Shown: one piece after another, positions 7,146-16,629 of the stretch | Layout of the letters: every line of letters begins with the position of its first letter | How positions within the stretch are numbered: the stretch's first letter is position 1 | Assembly: GCF_028618575.1 (NCBI RefSeq) | Contig: NZ_JAQITA010000009.1 | Location: forward strand, 1-64,000 | Direction: 5' to 3' | Origin: Bartonella sp. ML70XJBT.G | GTDB lineage: Bacteria; Pseudomonadota; Alphaproteobacteria; Rhizobiales; Rhizobiaceae | DNA: 64,000 bases | Position numbers and translations under genes: made by a program | Notes under the pieces: model-generated | Told to the model about the DNA's origin: nothing | What the model saw: the letters and a program-made list of their open reading frames with translations, nothing else | The model's database searches: none

Positions 7146-9665
7146 TTAGCGTGTGATGAAGCAACTTCCTCCATAACTTTTGATATTTTCACAAAGGCTT
7201 ATGGCATCATTCCGGTTTTGCGTTTGAATTCGAACACGATAATAGGTTCCTTTTCCTGGTATGAGAGCAGATTGAATATTTAGAGGACGAGTACCGATAA
7301 GGGATCCAAATCTCGATTTCATTTTTTTCAGTGAATCCCTAGCGAGTTCATGGGTTGGTTGGGATGCAAGTTGTACGTAATAATTTTCTGCATTTTGTAT
7401 GCCTATTTTGTTTGAGAGCGTTGGATGAGAAGAATCATGTGTATTTTTTTCTGCATGTGAAGGCACCGGTATAAACTTTTCTTCAATATCAGAATGAGAA
7501 GTATTTTCCGCTATTATTGCATCGATATCACCCATCAGCTTCTCTTCTGTCTCTTTGTGCTTTATATCGGATTCGTGCGAAGCAATAGGAGACGAATCTT
7601 GAAATTTCTCTTCCGTTATTTGATCATTCGTTTCTTTTGTATCATGAGCATTTTTTCCTTCTGGGGAATTCCTTGGCGCTAATACAACTGTGCCATCTTG
7701 GTTTACAATAACAGTTTGTACTTCTCTTGTTGGAATAGTGTGATTGATGGCTTCGGTTACCGCATCATCGACATCGGATTCAGCAAAAGAAGGAGATAAA
7801 GAATCTGTCGTTTCTTGTTGGTTTACTTCTGCTAAGTCTTCAGGCTGTTCAGAATTATCAATAAGGAATTGTTGTGTATTTTCTTGCTTTTCATTTTGCT
7901 CAGTTGTTTGTTTATAAACATCTAAATTATGGCCAACATCATCCTTCGGTTCAGTTGATTCTTGTTTGAATTTGAAAGGTGTATTGTCAGCATGGATAAT
8001 AGGGGTCTCTTCATTTTTTTGTGATGGCGTAAAAAAATGAGAATAACCAACAAAACCAATGGCTATTAAAATAAGAAGAAGAGCACTTTTGATAAGAGTT
8101 TTCCCAACAATAAAACTTTTTATAGGAGGAGGAGATGATGCATAAGTCGATGTTTCATCTCGATCTTCGTATGATGGCTTTTCAGTAAAAGAGGAAGAGT
8201 TATATTCCATATTGTCCGTGGGAAAAGAGTTGGAATTTTGATTTTGGGAATTTGTATACGCATCTTCTCTTTCTCTTGGATTTTGCATGGTTCGATGAAA
8301 AACTTCATTGAAAACTTCATTTTGTTGTTGCTGCCGCGAAAAAGTTTCCTCTGAAACACGTCCAACATTGAGAACATCAGCAAATTCTTCTTTTAAACCA
8401 TCCGTCGGTATGTCATATTCTGGAGCTTCATAGGGAACTTCAGGCACCATAATTGGTCCAGTTCTTTCTACGAGTTCTTCTGCAAATTTATAAGTATCGA
8501 CACCTGGAGGTGGAGTGTTTCTATGCGTATAGTTATGAGCAAAGAAACTGTCCCTTTGTCTGGTCGCAAAAGCTTCCGATGAGGAGCGTCTATCTTTTAA
8601 ATTATTTTGATTATAGAAACTTTCTTTTGTATTGCTTTGCGCAGAGATATTTTCAGGGGCATTGATATATTCGGTTTGAGTATCATTATATTTTAGAGTT
8701 TTTTCAGCATAAGTTTCTTGTTGTAAGGATTCTTCTTCATAAAAATGAGGCTCATTGGTCGTATGATGCTCTTGGGGGAAGTCTTTTACATCTGAATGTT
8801 TGCTCATCTGTGTTGTATCTAAGGGTGATGAGAAATTTCTCCTTGTCTCATTTCTTCCAGTATCTTCTTTCTCTACAATAAGATGAGAAGAAGACAAGAA
8901 TACGTCTGTAGAAGGGGGAAAAACATCAGGACGATATTCTTGAAGTCGATTTTTTTCATTGCTTGAAACTTTATAGGGATGTTGCACAGAAGCATCGTAG
9001 AAGTTTTGCTTGTCATCATCATTTTGTTGTATGTTTACAGTATTTTTCTGATTTTCCTGTGGCGAGATTGTTGATGAAAAGCGATCAACTTGTTCGCGGT
9101 AATCCGTTGTGATTTTCTTGTTTGCATATTCATTTGCTTCATCAAGAAAAGAATCTTTTGATTGTGCACTAAAAGTACTTTTTTCAAAAGAGGTATTGCC
9201 CTTTTGAGGTGATTGATTTTTGGCGATAGGTAACGGAGAAAGTGCATCTAAAATTTGTTCTTCATCATGATCCATAGGTAAAGAGTTTTCTCTTTTAAGT
9301 AAAAAGCTCTTTCTTTCTAAAGGCTCGAAAGAAGAAGTTGATGCAATATCTAAGACTGGTTCACCGGCGGTTGTGTGTAAGTTGTGCTGCTTCTTTTGAT
9401 CATCAAAGGGGAAGTCTTTCGTTAAATTATTTTCCAGTTCTGCTTCTAGGAAGGACAAATCAAAATCATCATAGGATGGAGTTTCAGAAGGGGATGGAGC
9501 TTTAGAGGAATGAGACATCGTTTGATCAGTCTGTATAGGAGAGTGATCATTTCGACTTTCGCTTTGTTTGTGCGGATTAAAAATTCGCGTAAGTCTCTCT
9601 AAAGGATCATGATGTTCATGATCTTGTTTCATTTCGTGTGGATTCTTGCGATCATTATCGCTCAT
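7146..9665 (-). CDS. Large SPOR-domain membrane protein
   Basis: An 839-residue protein. The first 500 or so residues are polar, low-complexity and probably disordered, rich in Ser, Asn, Gln, Asp and Glu. One membrane segment follows (SALLLILIAIGFVGYSHFF, about 530-550). A second acidic stretch leads to a C-terminal SPOR domain (about 758-838, starting YYVQLASQ and containing YYRVRIQT). SPOR domains bind denuded septal peptidoglycan, so a role in division or envelope remodelling is likely, with the C-terminus in the periplasm. I chose ATG 9665 (MSDNDRK) over the upstream TTG at 9701. It lies 146 nt from argS on the same strand. Confidence 0.88.
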   Translation of the reverse strand: MSDNDRKNPHEMKQDHEHHDPLERLTRIFNPHKQSESRNDHSPIQTDQTMSHSSKAPSPSETPSYDDFDLSFLEAELENNLTKDFPFDDQKKQHNLHTTAGEPVLDIASTSSFEPLERKSFLLKRENSLPMDHDEEQILDALSPLPIAKNQSPQKGNTSFEKSTFSAQSKDSFLDEANEYANKKITTDYREQVDRFSSTISPQENQKNTVNIQQNDDDKQNFYDASVQHPYKVSSNEKNRLQEYRPDVFPPSTDVFLSSSHLIVEKEDTGRNETRRNFSSPLDTTQMSKHSDVKDFPQEHHTTNEPHFYEEESLQQETYAEKTLKYNDTQTEYINAPENISAQSNTKESFYNQNNLKDRRSSSEAFATRQRDSFFAHNYTHRNTPPPGVDTYKFAEELVERTGPIMVPEVPYEAPEYDIPTDGLKEEFADVLNVGRVSEETFSRQQQQNEVFNEVFHRTMQNPREREDAYTNSQNQNSNSFPTDNMEYNSSSFTEKPSYEDRDETSTYASSPPPIKSFIVGKTLIKSALLLILIAIGFVGYSHFFTPSQKNEETPIIHADNTPFKFKQESTEPKDDVGHNLDVYKQTTEQNEKQENTQQFLIDNSEQPEDLAEVNQQETTDSLSPSFAESDVDDAVTEAINHTIPTREVQTVIVNQDGTVVLAPRNSPEGKNAHDTKETNDQITEEKFQDSSPIASHESDIKHKETEEKLMGDIDAIIAENTSHSDIEEKFIPVPSHAEKNTHDSSHPTLSNKIGIQNAENYYVQLASQPTHELARDSLKKMKSRFGSLIGTRPLNIQSALIPGKGTYYRVRIQTQNRNDAISLCENIKSYGGSCFITR

Positions 9666-9811
9666 AGCTTTTCTCACATGATGATCTGCATTTGCGTGCA
9701 ATAAATGGTTAATTTTGATTTGTTATCTTAATTACAATTTTCCCCTCTCTATCAAAATATACGAAAAAGTTTATTAATAAAGTACTCATTTTATGTCATT
9801 ATAGAACTTTT

Positions 9812-11569
9812 TCAACGCATTTCTATTGGGGCTTCGACTCCTATAATTGTAAGTCCTGATGATAAAATATTTATGACAGCTTGTACTAAGCCCAATCTGG
9901 CAAGCGATAGTTCCTTATCATCAGGCTGAATAAAGCGTAAATTCAGATTATCACTTCCTTTATTCCAATGGGTATGAAAGCTGGAAGCCAGATCATAGAG
10001 GTAAAATGCCAATCGATGAGGTTCTTTATGAATGACTGACTGTTCAATGATACGTGGATATTCAGACAATTTGCGTATTAAGGATATTTCATTATCGTCT
10101 GTTAATCGGTTCAGGTGCGTGATTATTGTATCATTTGGAAGATTTTCAATATGAAGAATTTCTCGTGCTTGACGGAGGACTGAATGACAGCGTGCATTTG
10201 CATATTGCACGTAAAAAATAGGGTTATCTTTCGATTGTTCTGTTACTTTTGCAAAATCAAAATCAAGGGGGGCTTCACATTTGCGATAGAGCATCATAAA
10301 ACGAACTGGATCGCGCCCGACTTCTTCTACAACATCACGCAGAGTGACAAATGATCCCGCTCTCTTTGACATGCGTACAGGTTGACCATTGCGAAAGAGC
10401 TTGACTAATTGGCATAAGAAAACGCTCAATTTGGCTTTATCGCCAGAAATTGCTTTTGCCATCGCTTCTAACCGCTTTACATAACCAGCGTGATCTGCTC
10501 CTAAAATATAAATCATTTCATCAAAATGACGATTGAATTTATCATGAAAATACGCAACATCCGCAGCAAAATAAGTGTAAGAACCATCAGATTTAATTAA
10601 GACACGATCTTGGTCATCTCCTACATCTGTTGAACGGAATAAAGTTTGTTCGCTTGGTTCCCAGTCTTCTACAGTTTGCCCTTTGGGTGGTGGGAGTTTG
10701 CCTTTGTAGATATAACCGTTTAAGGTGAGGTCATTAATCGTATTACGAATAGCGCGCGCATCATCTGCGTAAAGCATTCGCTCTGAGAAAAAGATATCGT
10801 GATAAATATTAAGGGCTGCTAAATCTTCGCGAATCATTGACATCATGGCATGAATGGCACGTTCTTTTATGATAGATAGAGCTTTCTCTTTTTCCATAGT
10901 AAGCAATTGGTCACTAAATTCTTGAACAAGTGCTCGTCCTAAGGGTATCAAATATTCACCAGGATAGAGACCTTCTGGAATTTCATTGATTTTTTCTCCA
11001 AGAGCCTCGCGATAACGCAAGAGTACAGAGTGAGCGAGTATTTCGATTTGTTGACCGGCATCATTTATATAATATTCTTTTGTAATGTCATAGCCGGCAA
11101 ATTGCAGCAAATTGGAAAGAACATCTCCTACTACAGCACCTCGGCAATGTCCCACATGCATTGGTCCCGTTGGATTTGCTGATACATATTCAACATTGAT
11201 ACGTTTTCCTTGCCCCATGGAGATACGACCATAGGAAAGACCTAATTCAAGCATCGATTTTATAATATCTTGCCAAAATGATTTGGTCAGCTTTATATTA
11301 ATAAAACCAGGACCGGCAACATCAATATGCTCAATAGAGGGGTCAGTTCTAAGAAGATTGATAATTTTTTCCGCAAGTGTTCGAGGATTTAATCCAATAG
11401 ACTTGGCAAGCACCATAGCCGCATTGGTTGATAAATGACCATGGGAAGAATCGCGTGGAGGGTCAACAGTGATTTTTGATAAATCTAAACCTTCACCATT
11501 TTTTCCTTTTATATCAGATGACTCAAGTGATTTTTTAATTTTTTTCTCGAAGTTTTTAAAGAGATTCAT
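9812..11569 (-). CDS. argS: Arginyl-tRNA synthetase
   Basis: A class I aminoacyl-tRNA synthetase that charges tRNA-Arg. The N-terminal additional domain for tRNA recognition precedes the HIGH-type motif (HVGH, residues 138-141, in [12 protein letters not shown]). The KMSKS-like motif reads RMSKRAGS, and a C-terminal all-helical anticodon-binding domain ends VEAPIEMR. At 585 residues it is full length. I chose ATG 11569, with GGAAG a few bases upstream, over the TTG two codons earlier. It follows dgt by 31 nt, so the two form one transcript, possibly extending into the SPOR gene. Confidence 0.97.
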   Translation of the reverse strand: MNLFKNFEKKIKKSLESSDIKGKNGEGLDLSKITVDPPRDSSHGHLSTNAAMVLAKSIGLNPRTLAEKIINLLRTDPSIEHIDVAGPGFINIKLTKSFWQDIIKSMLELGLSYGRISMGQGKRINVEYVSANPTGPMHVGHCRGAVVGDVLSNLLQFAGYDITKEYYINDAGQQIEILAHSVLLRYREALGEKINEIPEGLYPGEYLIPLGRALVQEFSDQLLTMEKEKALSIIKERAIHAMMSMIREDLAALNIYHDIFFSERMLYADDARAIRNTINDLTLNGYIYKGKLPPPKGQTVEDWEPSEQTLFRSTDVGDDQDRVLIKSDGSYTYFAADVAYFHDKFNRHFDEMIYILGADHAGYVKRLEAMAKAISGDKAKLSVFLCQLVKLFRNGQPVRMSKRAGSFVTLRDVVEEVGRDPVRFMMLYRKCEAPLDFDFAKVTEQSKDNPIFYVQYANARCHSVLRQAREILHIENLPNDTIITHLNRLTDDNEISLIRKLSEYPRIIEQSVIHKEPHRLAFYLYDLASSFHTHWNKGSDNLNLRFIQPDDKELSLARLGLVQAVINILSSGLTIIGVEAPIEMR

Positions 11570-11600
11570 ATTCAACTTCCATCATGGTATTCAAAAGCAG

Positions 11601-12797
11601 TTAAATGAAATTATCTGTATAGTCAAATAAACGGTGATATTCACGTAGAGCATAGGGATCGGTCATCCCTGACAAAAAGTCCGCAATATGACGTGCTAAC
11701 TCATGATTCGTTAAGTGCACTGTTTTTTTGCACCAATTTTCAGGCAGGTTCTCTGGTTTTTTATAATAATAGTCGAATAATTTTTGGACAATGCATTTTG
11801 CTGCGTTACGACGACTAAGAACTTGATCATGGTAATAAAGATTTTTAAACAGGAAATCTTTGAGTTCTTTTTCATAAATGGCCATTGTGGGGGAAAAGGT
11901 AACAATGGTTTGTTTTGCGTGGTGAACATCATTGCTGCTTGTGGGTTTGATTTGTGCTAGTTTTTTTTGTGATTGTTTTATGACATCTTCAACCATGATC
12001 GTTATCTGTCTTCGTACTAGTGCGTAACCACGACGAGTTTGATCGAGTTGTGGATGTTCGTCTGTAATATCCTGTAATAATTTTGCTGTTAGTGAAACTT
12101 GTTCGAACTGATCAAGTGTTAAAAATTGTGAACGGAGTCCATCATCAATATCATGCGCATTATAAGCAATATCATCAGCAATAGCAGCACATTGTGCTTC
12201 TAGTCCCGCAAAACAGTCAAGCTCAAGATCTTGCTTTGCATTGTATTGTAGAATATCAATAGGAATTTCTTTTTGGTTTGCATAAGGACCTAAAAGGGGA
12301 CCGTTATGTTTTACAAGTCCTTCGAGCGTTTCCCATGTGAGGTTTAATCCATCAAAATTTGCGTAGCGTTGTTCTAGCTTTGTGACAATGCGTAACGCTT
12401 GTGCATTATGGTCAAAGCCACCATAAGGTGCCATTGCTTCATTGAGGGCATCTTCTCCTGCATGACCAAAAGGCGTATGCCCAAAGTCGTGAACAAGAGC
12501 AATGGCTTCGGCAAGGTCTTCATCAAGACAAAGGGCACGGGCTAATGTTCGTGCAATTTGAGAAACCTCTATTGAATGCGTCAGCCGTGTACGATAATGA
12601 TCACTTTCATCAGCGATAAACACTTGTGTTTTGTGTTTGAGGCGTCGAAATGCATTAGAATGAATAATACGATCTCTATCTCGTTGAAACGGTGAGCGTA
12701 GGGTATTTGTAGTTTCGTAAAATAATCTCCCACGGCTTGTGTGCGGATTGGTACTGTAGACCGCTCGAGCTTGGGAATTAATATTACTTATATCCAT
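11601..12797 (-). CDS. dgt: dGTPase-like HD-domain triphosphohydrolase
   Basis: Predicted to hydrolyse dNTPs, classically dGTP, to the nucleoside and triphosphate. The metal-binding HD motif is intact: His74, His103-Asp104 and the [13 protein letters not shown] segment with His107 and His112, then a later [14 protein letters not shown] stretch with the last Asp ligand. At 398 residues it matches the shorter type-2 subfamily usual in alphaproteobacteria rather than the 505-residue E. coli enzyme, so true substrate preference is not certain. It is divergent from erpA and precedes argS in one operon. Confidence 0.92.
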   Translation of the reverse strand: MDISNINSQARAVYSTNPHTSRGRLFYETTNTLRSPFQRDRDRIIHSNAFRRLKHKTQVFIADESDHYRTRLTHSIEVSQIARTLARALCLDEDLAEAIALVHDFGHTPFGHAGEDALNEAMAPYGGFDHNAQALRIVTKLEQRYANFDGLNLTWETLEGLVKHNGPLLGPYANQKEIPIDILQYNAKQDLELDCFAGLEAQCAAIADDIAYNAHDIDDGLRSQFLTLDQFEQVSLTAKLLQDITDEHPQLDQTRRGYALVRRQITIMVEDVIKQSQKKLAQIKPTSSNDVHHAKQTIVTFSPTMAIYEKELKDFLFKNLYYHDQVLSRRNAAKCIVQKLFDYYYKKPENLPENWCKKTVHLTNHELARHIADFLSGMTDPYALREYHRLFDYTDNFI

Positions 12798-12897
12798 TGC
12801 AAGCTGTCCATTCTCATCTTAAAATTGAGGTTGGTTTATTAACTTCTTTTTAGTTAACAATACTCTTTCTTGATAGTTTAATGCAAGGATATACAGA

Positions 12898-13221
12898 ATG
12901 CGTGTGAATATTTCAGATGTTGCTGCCAAGCAAATTGCTCAGATACTTTTGAGTGAACCCGATAAAATAGGATTACGTATTTCCGTTGAAGGCGGTGGGT
13001 GTTCCGGTTTTTCTTATAAATATAGTTTGGTTTCTGAAATGTGTGAGAATGATCTCGTTCTGAAAAAAGATGGGGCAATTGTCTTTATTGATTCATTATC
13101 CCTTCCCTTCATGGAAGGGGCTGAAATTGATTTTGTTGACGATCTTATGGGACAGTCTTTTCAAATTCACAATCCTAATGCTGTTTCATCGTGTGGGTGT
13201 GGTGTGAGTTTTTCAATTTGA
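12898..13221 (+). CDS. erpA: A-type iron-sulfur carrier, ErpA-like
   Basis: A HesB/IscA-family protein of 107 residues that carries Fe-S clusters to apo-proteins. The three invariant cysteines are present: Cys35 in GGGCSGF and Cys99/Cys101 in SCGCG. It lies divergent from dgt with a 100-nt promoter region, a pairing seen in other rhizobia, which is why I prefer ErpA to IscA. A second family member lies at 63161-63526. Confidence 0.8.
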   Translation: MRVNISDVAAKQIAQILLSEPDKIGLRISVEGGGCSGFSYKYSLVSEMCENDLVLKKDGAIVFIDSLSLPFMEGAEIDFVDDLMGQSFQIHNPNAVSSCGCGVSFSI

Positions 13222-13282
13222 GAGTGATGACTTTGTGATATTGTTTCTTGAAAAAATGAACAGTTTGGTCAACAATATAAAA

Positions 13283-14260
13283 ATGGGTGTTTTTACGAAA
13301 AGATTGAGCCGGTGGTTGTGCGTGGTGTTTGGTGTATTGATTTGGAGCCATAGCGCCTTTTCTGAAGAAGGGAAAGATTACCAACAGACACAATTAAAAA
13401 GCTTTATGATAACATCTCCAGATCATGAAGCAGATTATGAAAAAGAGAATAAAGAGAATTTTGTTGCTCAAAGCCAGCTTATTTTGCATGCTCGATTAAA
13501 AAATAAGAAGGAAGATATTGTAAAAGGGCTCATATGGCGGGTTTATGCACCCATCTTAGGGATTGATAATAAATTACCACTCATTGCAACTTATGAGGGG
13601 GGGAGTGCCCATTTTGATTTAGAACCAGGAAGCTATCTTGTTCATCTCTCATTTGGTCATGCGAGTGCAGTACAGCATATAGATTTAGAAAGTGGACAAA
13701 ATCTTGTAAAGAATTTTATCCTTGATGCTGGTGGCATTATTTTAAATGCTACATTGCTCAATGGTATCATCAATGAAAAGGAATTGCGTTTTACTCTTTA
13801 TGAGGATGAAAAAGAAAATGATGAAACTGGCGTTATTTTATCAAATATTAGTGCTCAATCAATTGTGCGTTTGAAAGCTGGCCGTTATCATGTTGCTTCC
13901 CATTATGGTTCTATTAATGCTACTGCTCGTTCTGATGTCCAAGTAGATACAGGGAAAATTACAGAAGTCACTCTTGAACATCAAGCTGCTCAAATTATCT
14001 TAAAGTTGGTACGGCAAGAAGGAGGCGAAGCGCTTGCAGATACAAGTTGGTCTATTACCAATGATTCTGGCGATATTGTTTATGAGACGGTTGGCGCTTA
14101 TGTTTCACTCGTATTAGCTGAGGGTGAGTATATTGCGATTGCTAAAAATCAGGATAAAATTTACCAGAAAGTTTTTTCTGTTGTTTCTGGCCATGATGCG
14201 GAAATAAATGTGGTAGCAAATGCACAAAATATGCAACGAATCGATGAGGAAGTGGATTAA
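13283..14260 (+). CDS. Exported protein with three internal beta-sandwich-like repeats, unknown function
   Basis: A 325-residue protein with a signal peptide (basic MGVFTKRLSRW, then a hydrophobic core, likely cleavage after SAFS). The mature part seems to contain three repeats of about 80 residues (roughly 82-166, 167-250 and 254-325). Each has a strand such as WRVYAP, FTLYED or WSITND, a turn L-x-G-x-Y (EPGSYLV, KAGRYHV, AEGEYIA) and a final V-x-G-x-x-x-x-V segment. The pattern resembles carboxypeptidase-regulatory or transthyretin-like folds. No catalytic motif is seen. ATG 13256 and GTG 13235 are alternative starts. It lies directly upstream of ccdA on the same strand, so an envelope role is likely. 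Confidence 0.7.
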   Translation: MGVFTKRLSRWLCVVFGVLIWSHSAFSEEGKDYQQTQLKSFMITSPDHEADYEKENKENFVAQSQLILHARLKNKKEDIVKGLIWRVYAPILGIDNKLPLIATYEGGSAHFDLEPGSYLVHLSFGHASAVQHIDLESGQNLVKNFILDAGGIILNATLLNGIINEKELRFTLYEDEKENDETGVILSNISAQSIVRLKAGRYHVASHYGSINATARSDVQVDTGKITEVTLEHQAAQIILKLVRQEGGEALADTSWSITNDSGDIVYETVGAYVSLVLAEGEYIAIAKNQDKIYQKVFSVVSGHDAEINVVANAQNMQRIDEEVD

Positions 14261-14308
14261 GAGCAGTTTATCGCATAAAGGATAATGAGAGATGGGTGGA
14301 GGGTTTTG

Positions 14309-15094
14309 GTGGTAGAAATTTCAACAGTTGGTGTTTTTTTTGCAGGTGCATTGTCTTTTTTATCACCCTGTGTTTTGCCATTAGTTCCCCCTTATTTATG
14401 CTATATGGCAGGGATTGGTATTGATGATTTTCGTTCAGAAAAACATCAGGGGAAGACGTTTATACGATGGGGGCTTCTATCTTCTGTTATTGCTTTTGTG
14501 CTTGGTTTTACAACGGTTTTTATTGCTTTGGGTGCTAGTGCAAGCACAATTGGTAAGTTTATCGGTTATTACCGAGATTGGTTTGCAATTGCTGCTGGAA
14601 TTATCATCATCATTTTTGGTTTAAATTTTTTGGGTCTTTTCAAGATTGCTGTTTTATTTCGTGAAGCACGTTTTCAAACACGAGGAATGCCTGCTGGTCC
14701 TTTAGGGGCTTATGTTATTGGTTTAGCTTTTGCATTTGGTTGGACACCCTGTATTGGTCCAATATTGGGACCTGTCATAACTTTGGCTGGGACAAAAGAG
14801 ACTGTAGGTGAGGGAGCATTTCTTTTGGGAGTTTACGCATTAGGTCTTGGAGTACCTTTTATTTTAGCAGCTCTCTTTTCCAGCAGTTTTATGAGATTTT
14901 TAGGAGCTTTTCGTATTCATTTAGGAAAAGTTGAAAAAGTTATTGGTCTTTTTTTAGTTATGAGCGGTATTTTATTTTTAACAGGTTCTATGCAAGATCT
15001 TTCCTTCTGGCTCTTGGAACATTATCCTTCTTTGAGTTATGTTGAAGCTCTTCGTTGGGATGATATTATAAGTTTTTTTGGATTTTCTCGTTAG
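14309..15094 (+). CDS. ccdA: CcdA-type thiol-disulfide transmembrane protein (cytochrome c biogenesis)
   Basis: A polytopic inner-membrane protein (about six segments) that passes reducing equivalents from cytoplasmic thioredoxin to periplasmic thiol proteins, including those for cytochrome c maturation. The family's two redox cysteines are present: Cys21 in [12 protein letters not shown] and Cys148 in [12 protein letters not shown] chose GTG 14309 (261 residues) because GGAGGG sits 5 nt upstream; an ATG at 14285 in the same frame would add eight residues. glmU begins 15 nt after its stop. Confidence 0.9.
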   Translation: MVEISTVGVFFAGALSFLSPCVLPLVPPYLCYMAGIGIDDFRSEKHQGKTFIRWGLLSSVIAFVLGFTTVFIALGASASTIGKFIGYYRDWFAIAAGIIIIIFGLNFLGLFKIAVLFREARFQTRGMPAGPLGAYVIGLAFAFGWTPCIGPILGPVITLAGTKETVGEGAFLLGVYALGLGVPFILAALFSSSFMRFLGAFRIHLGKVEKVIGLFLVMSGILFLTGSMQDLSFWLLEHYPSLSYVEALRWDDIISFFGFSR

Positions 15095-15108
15095 TTTTAT
15101 GTGTTTTT

Positions 15109-16458
15109 ATGGTTAAAAATTGTCTTTCTATTATTCTTGCAGCAGGTGAAGGGACGCGGATGAAATCGTCTCTTCCTAAAGTGTTGCATAAAATTGCTGG
15201 ATTGCCTCTTATATGCCATGTCATCAAACAAATAGAAGCGGCAGGGACTTCGCAATTAGCTGTCGTTGTGGGATTTGGTGCTCAAGATGTTACGGAAATT
15301 GTTCAGTCTTTTGCAAAAAATGCAATGATTTTTGAACAAGGAGAGCGTTTGGGAACGGCTCATGCTGCTCTTTCTGCTCGCGCAGCTTTGCAGAAAGGGG
15401 TTGATGATGTGCTTATCGTTTTTGCTGATACTCCTTTGATTGAGCAAAATTCATTGCAACAAATTCGTGCACAACTTGCTGGTGGAGCAGATGTGGTTGT
15501 GGCTGGTTTTCACGCTCTAGAGCCAACGGGATATGGGCGTCTTGTTGAGAAAAATGGTAAACTTATCGCGATCGTAGAAGAAAAAGATGCCAGCGATGAA
15601 GAAAAAAAGCTCTCTTTTTGTAATGGGGGAATATTTGCTCTTCAGGGAAAGCATGCGCTTTCTCTTTTAGGCAAGGTTGGTAATAATAATGCGAAGCAAG
15701 AATATTATCTCACGGATATTGTTGCTATTGCTGCGCGTGAAGGATTAGATATTCGTGTTGTCGAAGTGCCTTTTGAAAATATTGTCGGGATTAATAACTG
15801 TTTTGAACTTTCTGAGGCTGATGCTTTGTGGCAAAAGCGTAAAGCACGTGATCTCATGTTATCTGGTGTGACAATTCTTAAACCAGAGACTGTTTATTTT
15901 TCTTATGACACAGAGATTGAACCTGGTGTTGTCATTGAGCCAAATGTTTATTTTGGGCAAGGGGTAAAAGTACAGTCTGGTGCGGTTATTCATGCCTTTA
16001 GTTATCTAGAGGGGGCGCTTGTTGGTATGAATGCGCAGATTGGGCCCTATGCACGTTTGCGTCCTGGGACAGAGTTAGCACGGTCAGTAAAGGTTGGAAA
16101 TTTTTGTGAAGTCAAAAAAGCGAGAGTAGGAGAATTCTCTAAAATTAATCATTTGAGTTATGTGGGGGATGCAGAAATTGGTACATATAGCAATATCGGA
16201 GCTGGGACTATTACTTGTAATTATGATGGTGTTCATAAATATAAAACCACGATTGGTGATCATGCTTTCGTTGGATCTAATTCAGCACTTGTTGCTCCCT
16301 TAATAATAGGGAATGGTTCTTACATTGCTTCAGGAAGTGTTATCACTGAAAATGTTCCTATGAATAGTATGGCTTTTGGACGTGCACGACAAGTGACGAA
16401 AAAGGATTATGCAACGAAATTGCGTGCGCGTTTATTAGCAGATAAACAGAAAAAGTGA
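15109..16458 (+). CDS. glmU: Bifunctional GlmU: UDP-GlcNAc pyrophosphorylase / glucosamine-1-phosphate acetyltransferase
   Basis: Makes UDP-N-acetylglucosamine for peptidoglycan and LPS from glucosamine-1-phosphate, acetyl-CoA and UTP. The N-terminal uridyltransferase domain starts with [20 protein letters not shown] (residues 9-28). The C-terminal half is a left-handed beta-helix of hexapeptide repeats (about 250-430) with the ITCNYDGV and NVGAGTIT-type segment (here [10 protein letters not shown]). At 449 residues it is full length. Together with glmS 170 nt downstream it provides most of the UDP-GlcNAc pathway. Confidence 0.97.
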   Translation: MVKNCLSIILAAGEGTRMKSSLPKVLHKIAGLPLICHVIKQIEAAGTSQLAVVVGFGAQDVTEIVQSFAKNAMIFEQGERLGTAHAALSARAALQKGVDDVLIVFADTPLIEQNSLQQIRAQLAGGADVVVAGFHALEPTGYGRLVEKNGKLIAIVEEKDASDEEKKLSFCNGGIFALQGKHALSLLGKVGNNNAKQEYYLTDIVAIAAREGLDIRVVEVPFENIVGINNCFELSEADALWQKRKARDLMLSGVTILKPETVYFSYDTEIEPGVVIEPNVYFGQGVKVQSGAVIHAFSYLEGALVGMNAQIGPYARLRPGTELARSVKVGNFCEVKKARVGEFSKINHLSYVGDAEIGTYSNIGAGTITCNYDGVHKYKTTIGDHAFVGSNSALVAPLIIGNGSYIASGSVITENVPMNSMAFGRARQVTKKDYATKLRARLLADKQKK

Positions 16459-16629
16459 TCGTTTTCAGTCTCTTTTCTTTGTTTTGAGATGATCTCAAAT
16501 TTTGTAGGAGGCTTATTTTAGATCTTACTTTCCCTATTTTATTTATTTGAGATCTTAAAGTTTAAAATGAAGATATTTTGATTGTTTTATGAGATTATAT
16601 AAATCTCAGATGTGAGTTGGAGTTTTTAA

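Noticed and set aside
16459-16629. Possible glmS ribozyme in the glmU-glmS gap
   Set aside because: No matching core is visible and the ribozyme is characteristic of Gram-positive bacteria.
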